From: Rathayibacter caricis DSM 15933
Lineage (GTDB): Bacteria > Actinomycetota > Actinomycetes > Actinomycetales > Microbacteriaceae
Assembly (NCBI RefSeq): GCF_003044275.1
Contig: NZ_PZPL01000001.1
Coordinates: 2,294,001 to 2,358,000, forward strand
Direction: 5' to 3'
Length of the DNA: 64,000 nucleotides
Shown here: positions 28,958-37,998 of the stretch, one piece after another
How positions within the stretch are numbered: the first letter of the stretch is position 1
How the letters are laid out: every line of letters begins with the position of its first letter
The notes under the pieces: generated by a model
Databases searched by the model: none
What the model saw: the letters and a program-made list of their open reading frames with translations, nothing else
What the model was told of the DNA's origin: nothing
Program-made: the position numbers and the translations under genes

Positions 28958-29481
28958 CGGAGCAGTCTATTCTCGGCCGCCGACACGGCCTTCCCGGGCA
29001 CGCGTCTCTTCACGCTGCGCAGACCGTCAGCCAGGAGGGCTGCTCAGCCACGACGGCGGCTGAGCACGCCTCTCCGCTCAGGTTCTGCCCCCGACCCCTG
29101 CTGGCGGGGCCGTCCTCGGCGCACGCGGTGTCCTCACCTCCGCGCGGGGCTCGGCAGCACAACCTCAGCTGTGACAGGGGTGAAACCGCTGACAGCCGAG
29201 ACACCCCTTTCAGAGCTGACGTTGCGCGTGGCGCAACCGCCGCCGTCCGTCGAGGAGGCCCCCGGCGAACAGCGTGCGGCCGATTCGCCTTAGCCGTCCG
29301 CCACCCGCTCTCGCTAACGCATCCCCGTCGGGAAGCCACCCGTTCCGCGGCGGGCGGGGACCGCCGCGGAAATGAGAACGACCCCCGTCCTGCACCACCT
29401 TCCCTCGGAGAAGAAGAAGGCGGCGCAGGCGGGGGCCGTCGGTGGGACCGCTCAGGACGGTCGTTCGGGGGTCGGCGCAGT
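28958..29481. other. 524-bp gap with four inverted repeats, no gene recognised
   Basis: Between the end of fruA and the start of xthA no convincing coding frame was found. The gap holds TGCTCAGCC-loop-GGCTGAGCA (29041-29066), an 18-bp dyad with two mismatches around a 19-nt loop (29165-29182 with 29202-29219), and TTCCGCGGCG-loop-CGCCGCGGAA (29343-29371). There is also a long-range pair, GAACGACCCCCGTCCTG at 29376 with CAGGACGGTCGTTC at 29453. The xthA -10 box TAGACT is at its left end. Part of this may end the fru transcript or encode a structured RNA. Confidence 0.5.
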
Positions 29482-31320
29482 TCAGACCGCGGCGACGGGG
29501 CGGGCCGTCACGGGCTCGGGCACCTCGGCGACCACGGGGGTGCGCTTGATGCTCTTGGCGATGATCACGGCGATCGCGGTCACGACCATGCCGACGAGGA
29601 TCGCCACCAGGTAGAGCAGCGGCTGCCCGACCAGTCCGGTGACCCAGACGCCGCCGTGCGGGGCGCGCAGCGTCGAGCCGAACAGGGCGACGAGCGCGCC
29701 GGTGACGGCCGAGCCGATCATCGCGGAGGGGATCACGCGCAGCGGGTCGACCGCGGCGAACGGGATGGCCCCCTCCGAGATGAAGGACGCGCCGAGCAGG
29801 TAGGCGGCCTTGCCGTTCTGGCGCTCGGCGTCGGTGAAGAGGCGCTTGCGCAGCGTCGTCGCCAGGGCGAGACCCAGCGGCGGCGTCATGCCGGCAGCCA
29901 TGACGATCGCCATCACCTTGAACTGCACCGAGTTCGGGTCGCCGTCGGCGGGGACGGAGGCGAGACCTGTGGTCGCGAAGGCGTAGGCCACCTTGTTGAC
30001 CGGGCCGCCCATGTCGAACGCCATCATCAGGCCGAGGATGATGCCCAGCACGATCAGGTTGCCGCCGGTGAGTCCGGAGAGCCAGGACGAGAGTCCCTCG
30101 CTCAGCGCGCGCAGCGGCGCTCCGAGGACGACGAACATCAGGAAGCCGGTGATGAACGTCGCGATCAGGGGGATGATCACGACGGGCATCAGCGACTTGA
30201 AGGCCGCGGGCAGCTTGATCCGCGAGATGTACAGCGCCGCGTATCCGGCGATGAAGCCCGAGGCGAGTCCGCCGAGGAAGCCGGCTCCGACGGTCACGGC
30301 GACCGCGCCGCCGAGGAAGCCGGGGGCGATGCCGGGGCGGTCGGCGATGCCGAAGGCGATGAAGCCGGACAGCACGGGCACGAGGAACGCGAAGGTCGCT
30401 CCTCCGATCAGGAACATGACTCCGGCCCAGTCGGTGATGTTCACCGGGTTGAAGCCGTTGTCGATGATCTGCTGCGGAGTGAAGCTGACGATCTGGTACC
30501 CGCCGAACAGGAACGACAGGGCGATCAGCAGACCGCCGGCCGCGACGAACGGGATCATGTACGACACGCCGGTCATCAGGTTCTGGCGGATGCGCGTGCC
30601 GACGCCGACCTTCTTGGGGGCGGCGGCGGGAGCGGCGGAGGCCTGCGCGCGGGCAGGGGCGTCGGCGGGCTTCGCGCTGCGCAGGGCGAGTGCGCGGTCG
30701 AGCACCTCGTCCGGCTTGGCGAGCGCCTCGGCGACTCCGACCTGGAGGATCGGCTTGCCGGCGAAGCGGTCCTTGCCGCGGACCTCGAGGTCGGCGGCGA
30801 GGATGACGACGTCCGCGGCGGCGATGTCGCCCGCGGTCATCTCCTCGGAGCCGGCGGCGCCCTGGGTCTCGACGTGGATCGGGTAGCCGCGCTTCTTCGC
30901 GGCCTGCTCGAGCGCCTCGGCGGCCATGTAGGTGTGCGCGATGCCCGCGATGCAGCTCGTGACGGCCACGAAACGGGGGGCGTCGGAGGAGGTCGAATCA
31001 ACGGCGGGCGGTGCGGCCTGGGCGGTGGCGACGGCGCGGTCGATGACCTCCGAGGCCTTCGCGAGCGCCTCCGAGGTGCCGACCTCGAGGGTCGGCTTCC
31101 CGGCGAAGCGCTCCTTGCCGCGGACCTCGAGGTCGGCGGCGAGGATGACGACGTCGGCGTCGGCGATGGTCTGGTCCGACATCGGGTCGGAGCCGGCAGC
31201 GCCCTGGGTCTCGACCTGGATCTCGTACCCCTTCTTCTTCGCGGCCTGCTCCAGGGCTTCGGCGGCCATGTAGGTGTGCGCGATACCGGCGATGCAGCTG
31301 GTGACGGCGACGATCCTCAT
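29482..31320 (-). CDS. fruA: PTS fructose transporter subunit IIBBC
   Basis: The 612-residue protein has two IIB domains and one IIC domain. Each IIB copy (about 1-95 and 117-215) reads VAVTSCIAGIAHTYMAAEALEQ, with phospho-accepting cysteines at Cys9 and Cys123. The IIC part (about 255-590) has some ten hydrophobic helices. It takes up fructose and delivers fructose-1-phosphate. In E. coli FruA the first IIB-like domain is degenerate; here both keep the cysteine and are nearly identical, so the duplication looks recent or selected. The start overlaps the IIA stop by 4 nt. Confidence 0.93.
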   Translation of the reverse strand: MRIVAVTSCIAGIAHTYMAAEALEQAAKKKGYEIQVETQGAAGSDPMSDQTIADADVVILAADLEVRGKERFAGKPTLEVGTSEALAKASEVIDRAVATAQAAPPAVDSTSSDAPRFVAVTSCIAGIAHTYMAAEALEQAAKKRGYPIHVETQGAAGSEEMTAGDIAAADVVILAADLEVRGKDRFAGKPILQVGVAEALAKPDEVLDRALALRSAKPADAPARAQASAAPAAAPKKVGVGTRIRQNLMTGVSYMIPFVAAGGLLIALSFLFGGYQIVSFTPQQIIDNGFNPVNITDWAGVMFLIGGATFAFLVPVLSGFIAFGIADRPGIAPGFLGGAVAVTVGAGFLGGLASGFIAGYAALYISRIKLPAAFKSLMPVVIIPLIATFITGFLMFVVLGAPLRALSEGLSSWLSGLTGGNLIVLGIILGLMMAFDMGGPVNKVAYAFATTGLASVPADGDPNSVQFKVMAIVMAAGMTPPLGLALATTLRKRLFTDAERQNGKAAYLLGASFISEGAIPFAAVDPLRVIPSAMIGSAVTGALVALFGSTLRAPHGGVWVTGLVGQPLLYLVAILVGMVVTAIAVIIAKSIKRTPVVAEVPEPVTARPVAAV

Positions 31321-31769
31321 GAGACGACGACCTCTCGGGCGATGATGTCGGCGACCTCCTGGCCGCTGGACGCGGCGCGGAGGGACCCGGTGAAGGACTC
31401 GTGGATCAGCTTGCGGGCGAGCTGGGCGAGGATCTTGAGGTGCGCCTGGTCGGCTCCGTCGGGGGCGGCGATCAGGAAGATCAGGTCGGCCGGTCCGTCG
31501 GGAGCGCCGAAGTCGACGCCCTGCTTCGCGATGCCGACGGCGACGCTGGGGGCGACGACGTGGGAGGAGCGGGCGTGGGGGATCCCGATGCCGCCGGGCA
31601 TGCCGGTGGCCATCTGCGCCTCGCGGTCGCGGACGTCGGCGAGGAACCCGTCGAGGTCGGTGACGCGGCCCGCGTCGGCCAGCGTCTTCGCCAGCTGCGC
31701 GGTGGCCTCGTCCTTGGTGGCGGCGGTCAGGTCGACGATGACGGTCGAGGCCTCGGTGAGTGCAGTCAT
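31317..31769 (-). CDS. PTS fructose subunit IIA
   Basis: The 150-residue protein is a stand-alone fructose/mannitol-type IIA domain that passes phosphate from HPr to FruA. The active-site His65 is in GGIGIPHARSSHV, and the later IFLIAAPDGADQAHLKILAQLA is characteristic. Unlike E. coli FruB, no HPr-like domain is attached, so a separate HPr is needed. The ATG at 31769 overlaps the fruK stop and the gene ends in the fruA start, both with ATGA overlaps of 4 nt. Confidence 0.92.
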   Translation of the reverse strand: MTALTEASTVIVDLTAATKDEATAQLAKTLADAGRVTDLDGFLADVRDREAQMATGMPGGIGIPHARSSHVVAPSVAVGIAKQGVDFGAPDGPADLIFLIAAPDGADQAHLKILAQLARKLIHESFTGSLRAASSGQEVADIIAREVVVS

Positions 31770-32725
31770 GCGCTCAGTTCTCCAATCGGGAGGTGGGGGT
31801 CGGGGGACGCGACGACGGTGACGTCGTCGAGTCGGAGGGAGTCGGGCCCCGGGGCTTCGCTGCCCGGGAGCCGGACGGCGGCGGTGCCCCACGCGACTGC
31901 TGTCGCGAGGCGCTCCGCCTCCGTGGCGTCGGTGGCCGAGAGGTAGCCCGCGAGGGTGCTGTCCCCGGCGCCGACGGTGCTGAGGGGCACGACGGCGGGG
32001 GCGCCCGCCCACCACGACGCGTCGGCCGTGACGAGGAGGGCGCCGTGCTCTCCGAGGCTCACGAGCGCTCGCGCGTCCGGGAGGCGGAGGAGTTCGCGTG
32101 CTCCGGCGACGACGTCTCCGACCGTCGGGAGCGAGCGGCCGAGGAGCTCCTCGAGCTCCTCGAGGTTGGGCTTCACCAGGGTCGCCGTGCCGGCCGCGAT
32201 GATCGCGGTGAGCGGGGCTCCGGAGGTGTCGACGGCGAGCGGGACGCCGAAGTGCAGGGCGAGTCGGCCGAGCGACGCGTAGAAGTCGTCGCCGAGTCCC
32301 GGAGGGACGCTGCCGCACGCGACGAGCCAGCGCGGTGCGGCGACGACGTGGTCGCAGATGAGCTCCGAGAGCGCCTTCGCCTCTTCGGGGCTGATCGCCG
32401 GGCCGGGCTCGTTGATCTTGGTGGTGCGCCCCGAGGCGTCGTCGACGACGGTGATGTTGGTGCGGATCGGCTGCGCGATCGCGACGCTCGCGGACCGGAC
32501 GCCCGCCGCCTCGAGCATCGACGAGAGGTCGAGCCCGGTCGAGGCGTCGGCGGGGTAGACAGCCGTGGCCTCGATTCCGTTGCGGGCGAGGGCGCGGGCG
32601 ACGTTGACGCCCTTCCCCGCCGGGTCGCGGCGCACGCCGTGCGCCCGGTTGACCTCGCCGATCGCGAAGCCGCTGGTCGAGAGGGTGACGTCGATGCTCG
32701 GGTTGGCGGTGACGGTGACGATCAT
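31766..32725 (-). CDS. fruK: 1-phosphofructokinase
   Basis: The 319-residue PfkB-family kinase makes fructose-1,6-bisphosphate from the fructose-1-phosphate formed by the PTS. ANPSIDVTL and PAGKGVNVARAL at the N-terminus bind the sugar. VVPLSTVGAGDSTLAGYL near residue 250 contains the anion hole and the catalytic Asp. The start ATG at 32725 overlaps the regulator stop by 4 nt, so all four fru genes are coupled. It is clearly of the tagatose/fructose-1-phosphate group rather than a ribokinase. Confidence 0.94.
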   Translation of the reverse strand: MIVTVTANPSIDVTLSTSGFAIGEVNRAHGVRRDPAGKGVNVARALARNGIEATAVYPADASTGLDLSSMLEAAGVRSASVAIAQPIRTNITVVDDASGRTTKINEPGPAISPEEAKALSELICDHVVAAPRWLVACGSVPPGLGDDFYASLGRLALHFGVPLAVDTSGAPLTAIIAAGTATLVKPNLEELEELLGRSLPTVGDVVAGARELLRLPDARALVSLGEHGALLVTADASWWAGAPAVVPLSTVGAGDSTLAGYLSATDATEAERLATAVAWGTAAVRLPGSEAPGPDSLRLDDVTVVASPDPHLPIGELSA

Positions 32726-33483
32726 GCGCGGACCACCTCGGGGCCGGCGGACTCGACGTCGTCGACGGTCTCGTCGTCGAGGCCGCTGTCCGTGATGACG
32801 GTGTCGATCGCGGACAGCGGAGCGACGTGCCCGAAGTCCTGCCGGCCGAACTTGGAGTGGTCGGCGAGGACGACGACCCGGCGCGCCGAGGCGATGAGCG
32901 CCGACTTGACCACGGCCTCGTCGAGATCGGGGGTGGTCAGGCCCCGCTCGCGGCTGATGCCGTTGGTGCCGATGAAGGCGACGTCCACCGAGACGGAGGC
33001 GATCGCCTGGGCGGCCCACGGGCCGACGGCGGCCTGCGTCACTCCGCGGAGGTGACCGCCGAGCAGGTGCAGATCGATGTTGGGCCGGCCGACGAGCGCC
33101 ATCGCGACGGGGAGGGAGTGGGTGACGACCGTCAGCCGGCGGTCCAGGGGGAGCAGCTCCGCGAGGCGGACGGTGGTGGTGCCCGCGTCGATGGCGAGCG
33201 ACCCGCCGTCGGGCACTTCGGCGAGGGCTGCGGTGGCGATGCGGTCCTTCTCGGCGGCGAGGTGTCCCTCGCGGGCGGCGACCTCGGGCTCGATGCCCAG
33301 TCGCTCGACCGGGATCGCGCCGCCGTGCGCCCGGCGCAGCAGGCCGCGGCGCTCGAGGCTCGTGAGGTCGCGGCGGATCGTCTCGGGCGTGACCGCGAGC
33401 GAGAGCGCGAGATCGCGGACCTCGACCCGCCCGTCGGTGCGGGCACGGTCCAGGATCGCCTGGTGGCGCTCCGGTGCGTACAT
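32722..33483 (-). CDS. fruR: DeoR family repressor of the fructose operon
   Basis: The 253-residue protein has a DeoR helix-turn-helix (about 3-58, RHQAILDRARTDGRVEVRDLA and TIRRDLTSLERRGLLRRAHGG). It also has the DeoR sensor domain with SLAIDAGTTTVRLAELL and VAFIGTNGISRERGLTTP. It is the first gene of the fru operon and so likely represses its own promoter, with fructose-1-phosphate as the expected inducer. The promoter region to the right holds TGTTTGTTT-like sequence. The symbol is by analogy with corynebacterial FruR. Confidence 0.9.
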   Translation of the reverse strand: MYAPERHQAILDRARTDGRVEVRDLALSLAVTPETIRRDLTSLERRGLLRRAHGGAIPVERLGIEPEVAAREGHLAAEKDRIATAALAEVPDGGSLAIDAGTTTVRLAELLPLDRRLTVVTHSLPVAMALVGRPNIDLHLLGGHLRGVTQAAVGPWAAQAIASVSVDVAFIGTNGISRERGLTTPDLDEAVVKSALIASARRVVVLADHSKFGRQDFGHVAPLSAIDTVITDSGLDDETVDDVESAGPEVVRA

Positions 33484-33546
33484 GTCGACTCCGTCGTCTC
33501 GATCCAGTGGTGCTCGCGCTCCGCGGGGCGGATCTGCGTTTACATC

Positions 33547-33575
33547 TTTTTAGACCCGTTTGCCCATGAAGTCAA
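33547..33575 (-). promoter_or_regulatory. putative promoter of the fru operon
   Basis: On the minus strand TTGACT and TAAAAA are separated by 17 nt, about 65 nt before the fruR start. TGTTTGTTTCTG immediately upstream of the -35 box and AAACGGG and GTAAACGC nearby form A/T-rich blocks that contrast with the GC-rich surroundings, and they are candidates for the FruR operator. Confidence 0.65.
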
Positions 33576-33645
33576 CAGAAACAAACATGTCCGACAAGCG
33601 TGGAGCAGCGCGCCCGCGGAGTGGAGCGGTCCTCGGATGCGCGGG

Positions 33646-34731
33646 TCAGGCCGAGAGCTCGGCGAGCTCCTCGTCGAGGCGCTCCAGGCTCTTCTCGATC
33701 CGCCGCCGCTTGAGCAGGGAGGCGTCGGCGAGGGCGGTCGTGAGACGCTGCCGCTCCACCTCTGCGAGCGTGCGGCGTGCGGCCCGCAGCTGCTCCTCCT
33801 GCTCCTTCTCGCGCTCCTCCGGGGTGAGCTTGCGAGCCGAGATGCCGGCGTCGCTCATCCCGACCGAGATCCACGAGGCGACGATCAGGATGACCTGGCA
33901 GACGAGGTTGAACCAGATCAGCAGACCGATGAGGACCGCGAAGGACGCGAGCAGCGGGTTCCGCGACGCGCCGCCGAGCAGCTGGGTCCCGAGGATCTTC
34001 AGAGCGCCGAGGGCGACGCCGCCCATCAGCGCTCCGACCCACAGGTTCTTCCACGGGATCGGGATGCCCGACAGGATCCGGAACGATCCGGCGAGGGTCG
34101 CGGTGTCGAGCGCGAGCATGATCAGGAGGCCGACCGCACCACCGGTGATGCGTCCGAGCTCCGAGTCGCTGCCGATCCCGAGGAAGTCGAAGGCGACGTC
34201 GACGAACGTGGTCGAGAACACCGACAGGCCCGCGGAGACGAGCAGCACGACTCCGAAGACGAGCGCGAGTCCGGCGTCCTTGAGCTTGAGCAGGACGAAC
34301 AGCGTCGTCGGACCGGGCAGCGTGAAGAGGATCCGGACGGCCTGCCGGAGGCTCCCGAGGAAGTTCAGGGCCGTCCAGAGCAGGACCGCGGCGGCGATGA
34401 CTCCGGTCCAGCCCAGGATCGACTGGTCCAGCAGCGTGTCGACGGAGACCAGGGAGCCCTTGCCGCCGATCAGTCCGGGGATCGAGCGCTGCACGAGCTC
34501 GATCAGCGAATCGCGCAGCACGGTGTCCCCGCGGACCCAGAAGCCGAACACCGCGAAGAACACGAACAGCGCCCCGAAGACGGCGAACAGCGCCTGGAAC
34601 GCCAGTCCCGAGGCGAAGAGCGGGCCGCCGGTCTCGGAGTAGTGCAGGAAGACGCGGAGCGGTCGCGTGCGCAGCACCCGCTCGATCAGCGCCGGGATGC
34701 CGCGCGGAGTGTCTGTCGCCGCCTCCGTCAT
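33646..34731 (-). CDS. YihY/BrkB family inner-membrane protein
   Basis: The protein of 361 residues has about six hydrophobic helices and the family pattern FLHYSETGGPLFASGLAFQALFA, IPGLIGGKGSLV and LIWFNLVCQVILIVASWI. YihY/BrkB proteins are polytopic membrane proteins once named RNase BN in error; their role is unsettled. The tail (about 310-361) is a charged helix likely to form a coiled coil in the cytoplasm. The ATG at 34731 is 7 nt behind TACCCT; a farther upstream ATG at 34770 would cover that box. It is a single-gene unit. Confidence 0.88.
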   Translation of the reverse strand: MTEAATDTPRGIPALIERVLRTRPLRVFLHYSETGGPLFASGLAFQALFAVFGALFVFFAVFGFWVRGDTVLRDSLIELVQRSIPGLIGGKGSLVSVDTLLDQSILGWTGVIAAAVLLWTALNFLGSLRQAVRILFTLPGPTTLFVLLKLKDAGLALVFGVVLLVSAGLSVFSTTFVDVAFDFLGIGSDSELGRITGGAVGLLIMLALDTATLAGSFRILSGIPIPWKNLWVGALMGGVALGALKILGTQLLGGASRNPLLASFAVLIGLLIWFNLVCQVILIVASWISVGMSDAGISARKLTPEEREKEQEEQLRAARRTLAEVERQRLTTALADASLLKRRRIEKSLERLDEELAELSA

Positions 34732-34799
34732 GACTCCAAGGGTAGGGCCGCCGCCCGAGTCGGCTGTCACCCGAGCGGGGAGGGGGCCGGGGAACGACG

Positions 34800-34834
34800 A
34801 ACGGCCCGCCGGATCAGGGATCCGACGGGCCGTT
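34800..34834 (-). terminator. terminator of the sdh operon
   Basis: AACGGCCCG and CGGGCCGTT pair perfectly around an inner GGATC/GATCC dyad, 13 nt after the sdhB stop. On the minus strand the structure runs into GTTCGTCG. Strength without a long T-run is uncertain. Confidence 0.75.
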
Positions 34835-34846
34835 CAAGGGCTGCGA

Positions 34847-35608
34847 TCAGGCGCGGCCGCGGATGACAGCCTGCTTGACCTCTGCGATCGCCTGCGTGAT
34901 CTGGATGCCGCGGGGGCACGCCTCGGTGCAGTTGAAGGTCGTGCGGCAGCGCCACACGCCCTCCTTGTCGTTGAGGATGTCGAGACGGGCTCCGCCCGCG
35001 TCGTCGCGCGAGTCGAAGATGAAGCGGTGCGCGTTCACGATCGCGGCCGGGCCGAAGTACTGCCCGTCGGTCCAGAACACGGGGCACGACGAGGTGCACG
35101 CGGCGCAGAGGATGCACTTCGTGGTGTCGTCGAAGCGGGCGCGGTCGGCGACCGACTGCACGCGCTCCTTGCCCTTGGGCGCCGGGGTGTTGGCGATCAG
35201 GAACGGCTGCACCTCGCGGAACGAGGCGAAGAACGGCTCCATGTCGACGACGAGGTCCTTCTCGAGGGGCAGGCCCTTGATCGCCTCGATGTAGATCGGC
35301 TGCGAGATGTCGAGATCCTTGATCAGCGTCTTGCAGGCCAGGCGGTTGCGCCCGTTGATGCGCATCGCGTCCGAGCCGCAGATGCCGTGCGCGCAGGAAC
35401 GGCGGAAGGTCAGCGACCCGTCCTGGTCCCACTTGATGCGGTGCAGGGCGTCGAGGACACGGTCGGTCGAGTACATCTCGACGTCGAAGTCCTGCCAGCG
35501 CGGCTCGGCGTCCACCTCGGGGTCGAAGCGGCGGATGATGAACGTGACGGTGAACGCCTCCGGGGCGGCGGGGGCCGCGGGGGGCTGCTCGAGGGTAGCG
35601 GTCGACAT
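34847..35608 (-). CDS. sdhB: succinate dehydrogenase iron-sulfur subunit
   Basis: The 253-residue protein carries the three clusters of complex II. The [2Fe-2S] ligands lie in RSCAHGICGSDAMRINGRNR with the later Cys in LACKTL. The [4Fe-4S] and [3Fe-4S] ligands lie in CILCAACTSSCPVFW and CRTTFNCTEACPRGI. It passes electrons from SdhA to the quinone. The start is 2 nt after the sdhA stop, and the operon order is sdhC-sdhD-sdhA-sdhB. A hairpin terminator follows. Confidence 0.97.
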   Translation of the reverse strand: MSTATLEQPPAAPAAPEAFTVTFIIRRFDPEVDAEPRWQDFDVEMYSTDRVLDALHRIKWDQDGSLTFRRSCAHGICGSDAMRINGRNRLACKTLIKDLDISQPIYIEAIKGLPLEKDLVVDMEPFFASFREVQPFLIANTPAPKGKERVQSVADRARFDDTTKCILCAACTSSCPVFWTDGQYFGPAAIVNAHRFIFDSRDDAGGARLDILNDKEGVWRCRTTFNCTEACPRGIQITQAIAEVKQAVIRGRA

Positions 35609-35610
35609 GG

Positions 35611-37446
35611 CTAGTACTTCCTCTCCATCGGCTGGTACCGGGTGATCACGACGGGCTTCCAGTCGAGCCGGATGTGGTCACCGGCATCGGAGGAGTGGGC
35701 GTCACCGGAGAGGTACGCCATCGTGTGCTGCATGTAGTTGTCGTCGTCGCGCTTGGGGAAGTCGTCGCGCATGTGACCGCCACGGCTCTCCTTGCGGTTG
35801 CGCGCCGAGAACACGACGACCTCGGCGAGGTCGAGGAGGAAGCCGAGCTCGACGGCCTCCAGGAGATCGGTGTTGAAGCGCTTGCCCTTGTCCTGCACCG
35901 AGATGTTGCGGAACCGGTCGCGCAGGCGCTGGATCGTGCCGGTGACCTGCTCGAGCGACTCGTCGGTGCGGAACACCTGGGCGTTCTTGTCCATCTCGTC
36001 CTGCAGCTCCTTGCGGATCGAGGCGATCCGCTCGGTGCCGGTCGCGTCGCGGAGCGAGGCGAGCATGTCGCGGATCGCTCCGGCCGGGTCGGCGGGCAGG
36101 GGAGTGAACTCGACGGTCTTGGCGTAGTCGGCCGCGTTGTTGCCGCTGCGCTTGCCGAAGACGTTGATGTCGAGGAGCGAGTTGGTGCCGAGGCGGTTGG
36201 AGCCGTGCACCGACACGCAGGCGCACTCGCCGGCCGCGTACAGGCCCGGCACGACGGTGGTGTTGTCCGAGAGGACCTCGGCCTTCACGTTCGTCGGGAT
36301 GCCGCCCATCGCGTAGTGCGCGGTCGGCATGACCGGCACCGGCTCGACGACCGGGTCGACACCGAGGTAGGTGCGCGCGAACTCGGTGATGTCCGGGAGC
36401 TTCGTCTCGAGGACCTCGGCGCCCAGATGCGTGCAGTCCAGCAGCACGTAGTCCTTGTGCGGACCGGCGCCGCGGCCCTCCGCGACCTCCTGGACCATGC
36501 AGCGGGCGACGATGTCGCGGGGCGCGAGGTCCTTGATGGTCGGGGCGTAGCGCTCCATGAAGCGCTCGCCCGAGGCGTTGCGAAGGATCGCACCCTCTCC
36601 TCGCGCTCCCTCGGTGAGGAGGATGCCGAGGCCCGCGAGGCCGGTCGGGTGGAACTGGAAGAACTCCATGTCCTCGAGCGGCAGGCCCTTGCGCCAGATG
36701 ATGCCGACTCCGTCGCCGGTCAGCGTGTGCGCGTTCGAAGTGGTCTTGTAGATCTTGCCGAAGCCGCCGGTCGCGAAGATGATCGCCTTCGCCTGGAACA
36801 CGTGCAGCTCGCCGGTCGCGAGTTCGTACGCCACGACTCCGGACGGCTTGTCGACGCCGTCGACCTTCGTCATCACGAGGTCGAGCACGTAGAACTCGTT
36901 GTAGAAGTTGATGCCGAGGCGGACGCAGTTCTGGAACAGCGTCTGCAGGATCATGTGGCCGGTGCGGTCGGCCGCGTAGCAGGCGCGGCGCACGGGCGCC
37001 TTGCCGTGGTCGCGGGTGTGACCGCCGAAGCGGCGCTGGTCGATCTTGCCGTCCTCGGTGCGGTTGAAGGGAAGGCCCATGTTCTCGAGGTCGATGACCG
37101 CGTCGATGGCCTCCTTTGCGAGGATCTCGGCCGCGTCCTGGTCGACGAGGTAGTCGCCGCCCTTGACGGTGTCGAAGGTGTGCCACTCCCAGCTGTCCTC
37201 CTCGACGTTCGCGAGCGCGGCGGCCATGCCGCCCTGCGCCGCTCCGGTGTGCGAGCGCGTCGGGTAGAGCTTCGAGATCACGGCGGTCTTCGCCTTGGGG
37301 CCGGCCTCGATGGCCGCCCGCATGCCGGCGCCGCCGGCGCCGACGATCACCACGTCGAACTGGTGGTAGTGGACGCCGTCGGGTCCGACGGTCTGCGTGA
37401 AGGCGCTCTGGTCGCCGCCGGGGTGTACGTGGCCTGCTGTGCTCAC
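35611..37446 (-). CDS. sdhA: succinate dehydrogenase flavoprotein subunit
   Basis: The protein of 611 residues oxidises succinate to fumarate. It has the FAD loop [18 protein letters not shown], the flavinylated His in [14 protein letters not shown], the substrate-binding HPTGL segment [11 protein letters not shown], and the catalytic Arg in [11 protein letters not shown] with a later [12 protein letters not shown]. The length is close to the mycobacterial Sdh2 and E. coli enzymes. It begins with a GTG with GGAG upstream. It is separated from sdhD by 108 bp that hold a strong inverted repeat. Confidence 0.97.
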   Translation of the reverse strand: MSTAGHVHPGGDQSAFTQTVGPDGVHYHQFDVVIVGAGGAGMRAAIEAGPKAKTAVISKLYPTRSHTGAAQGGMAAALANVEEDSWEWHTFDTVKGGDYLVDQDAAEILAKEAIDAVIDLENMGLPFNRTEDGKIDQRRFGGHTRDHGKAPVRRACYAADRTGHMILQTLFQNCVRLGINFYNEFYVLDLVMTKVDGVDKPSGVVAYELATGELHVFQAKAIIFATGGFGKIYKTTSNAHTLTGDGVGIIWRKGLPLEDMEFFQFHPTGLAGLGILLTEGARGEGAILRNASGERFMERYAPTIKDLAPRDIVARCMVQEVAEGRGAGPHKDYVLLDCTHLGAEVLETKLPDITEFARTYLGVDPVVEPVPVMPTAHYAMGGIPTNVKAEVLSDNTTVVPGLYAAGECACVSVHGSNRLGTNSLLDINVFGKRSGNNAADYAKTVEFTPLPADPAGAIRDMLASLRDATGTERIASIRKELQDEMDKNAQVFRTDESLEQVTGTIQRLRDRFRNISVQDKGKRFNTDLLEAVELGFLLDLAEVVVFSARNRKESRGGHMRDDFPKRDDDNYMQHTMAYLSGDAHSSDAGDHIRLDWKPVVITRYQPMERKY

Positions 37447-37498
37447 TGGGTGGGTGCTCCGTTGTGCGGGTGAGGAGGACGGGGAGAGGTGCCGGACC

Positions 37499-37538
37499 CG
37501 GGAGGAGGCGCCGCGGTCGACCGCAGCGCCTCCTCCCG
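37499..37538 (-). repeat. intercistronic hairpin between sdhD and sdhA
   Basis: CGGGAGGAGGCGC and GCGCCTCCTCCCG form a perfect 13-bp stem. The 14-nt interior contains the palindrome GCGGTCGACCGC, so the whole forms one long hairpin with a single C-A mismatch. It starts 17 nt after the sdhD stop and lies 53 nt before sdhA. It may protect or process the mRNA or lower read-through. Confidence 0.75.
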
Positions 37539-37554
37539 CATCAGCGGCGGTGCG

Positions 37555-37998
37555 TCAGGCGCCGCAGAACGACGGCAGGAACTCGGCCGCCGTGTTCGGC
37601 GGGCACGGGTCGAACGCGAAGACGACCCAGGTTCCGAGGACGATCAGGGAGACGACGGCCACGAGGATCCCGCCCTTGAAGGCGCGGGCCAGGAGCGGCG
37701 AGGTCGCGTAGTCGTTGACCAGCGTGCGCATGCCGTTGCCGCCGTGGATCAGGGCGAGCCACAGCATGAGGACGTCCCACCACTGCCAGAACGGGTTCGC
37801 GAGCTTGCCGCCGACGAAGCCGAAGTCGATGGCCTTGATGCCGTCGCCGAGCAGGAGGTTGTAGATCAGGTGCCCGAAGATCAGGACGATCAGCACGACG
37901 CCGGAGGCGCGCATGTAGATCCAACCCCACTTCTCCCAGTTCGTCCCGGAGGAACGGGTCGGGGTGTGCGGCGTGCGGGGGGCGGCGACGGTGCTCAT
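37555..37998 (-). CDS. sdhD: succinate dehydrogenase membrane anchor subunit
   Basis: The 147-residue protein has three transmembrane helices, beginning after WEKWGWIYMRASGVVLIVLIF. Histidines suited to heme b ligation lie in IFGHLIYNLLLGD and LIHGGNGMRTL. It forms, with SdhC, the quinone and heme site of complex II. The ATG at 37998 overlaps the sdhC stop by 4 nt. The C-terminus ends FLPSFCGA. Confidence 0.9.
   Translation of the reverse strand: MSTVAAPRTPHTPTRSSGTNWEKWGWIYMRASGVVLIVLIFGHLIYNLLLGDGIKAIDFGFVGGKLANPFWQWWDVLMLWLALIHGGNGMRTLVNDYATSPLLARAFKGGILVAVVSLIVLGTWVVFAFDPCPPNTAAEFLPSFCGA

Noticed and set aside
29010..29339. A 109-codon minus-strand open frame before xthA
   Set aside because: It spans the dyads of a non-coding gap, has no start signal and has low-complexity composition.
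29128..31821. An 897-codon plus-strand open frame across fruA
   Set aside because: Antisense to the well-supported fruA and IIA genes; composition is a Gly/Arg/Asp shadow.
32827..34866. A 679-codon plus-strand open frame
   Set aside because: Antisense to fruR and the YihY gene, with no recognisable domain.
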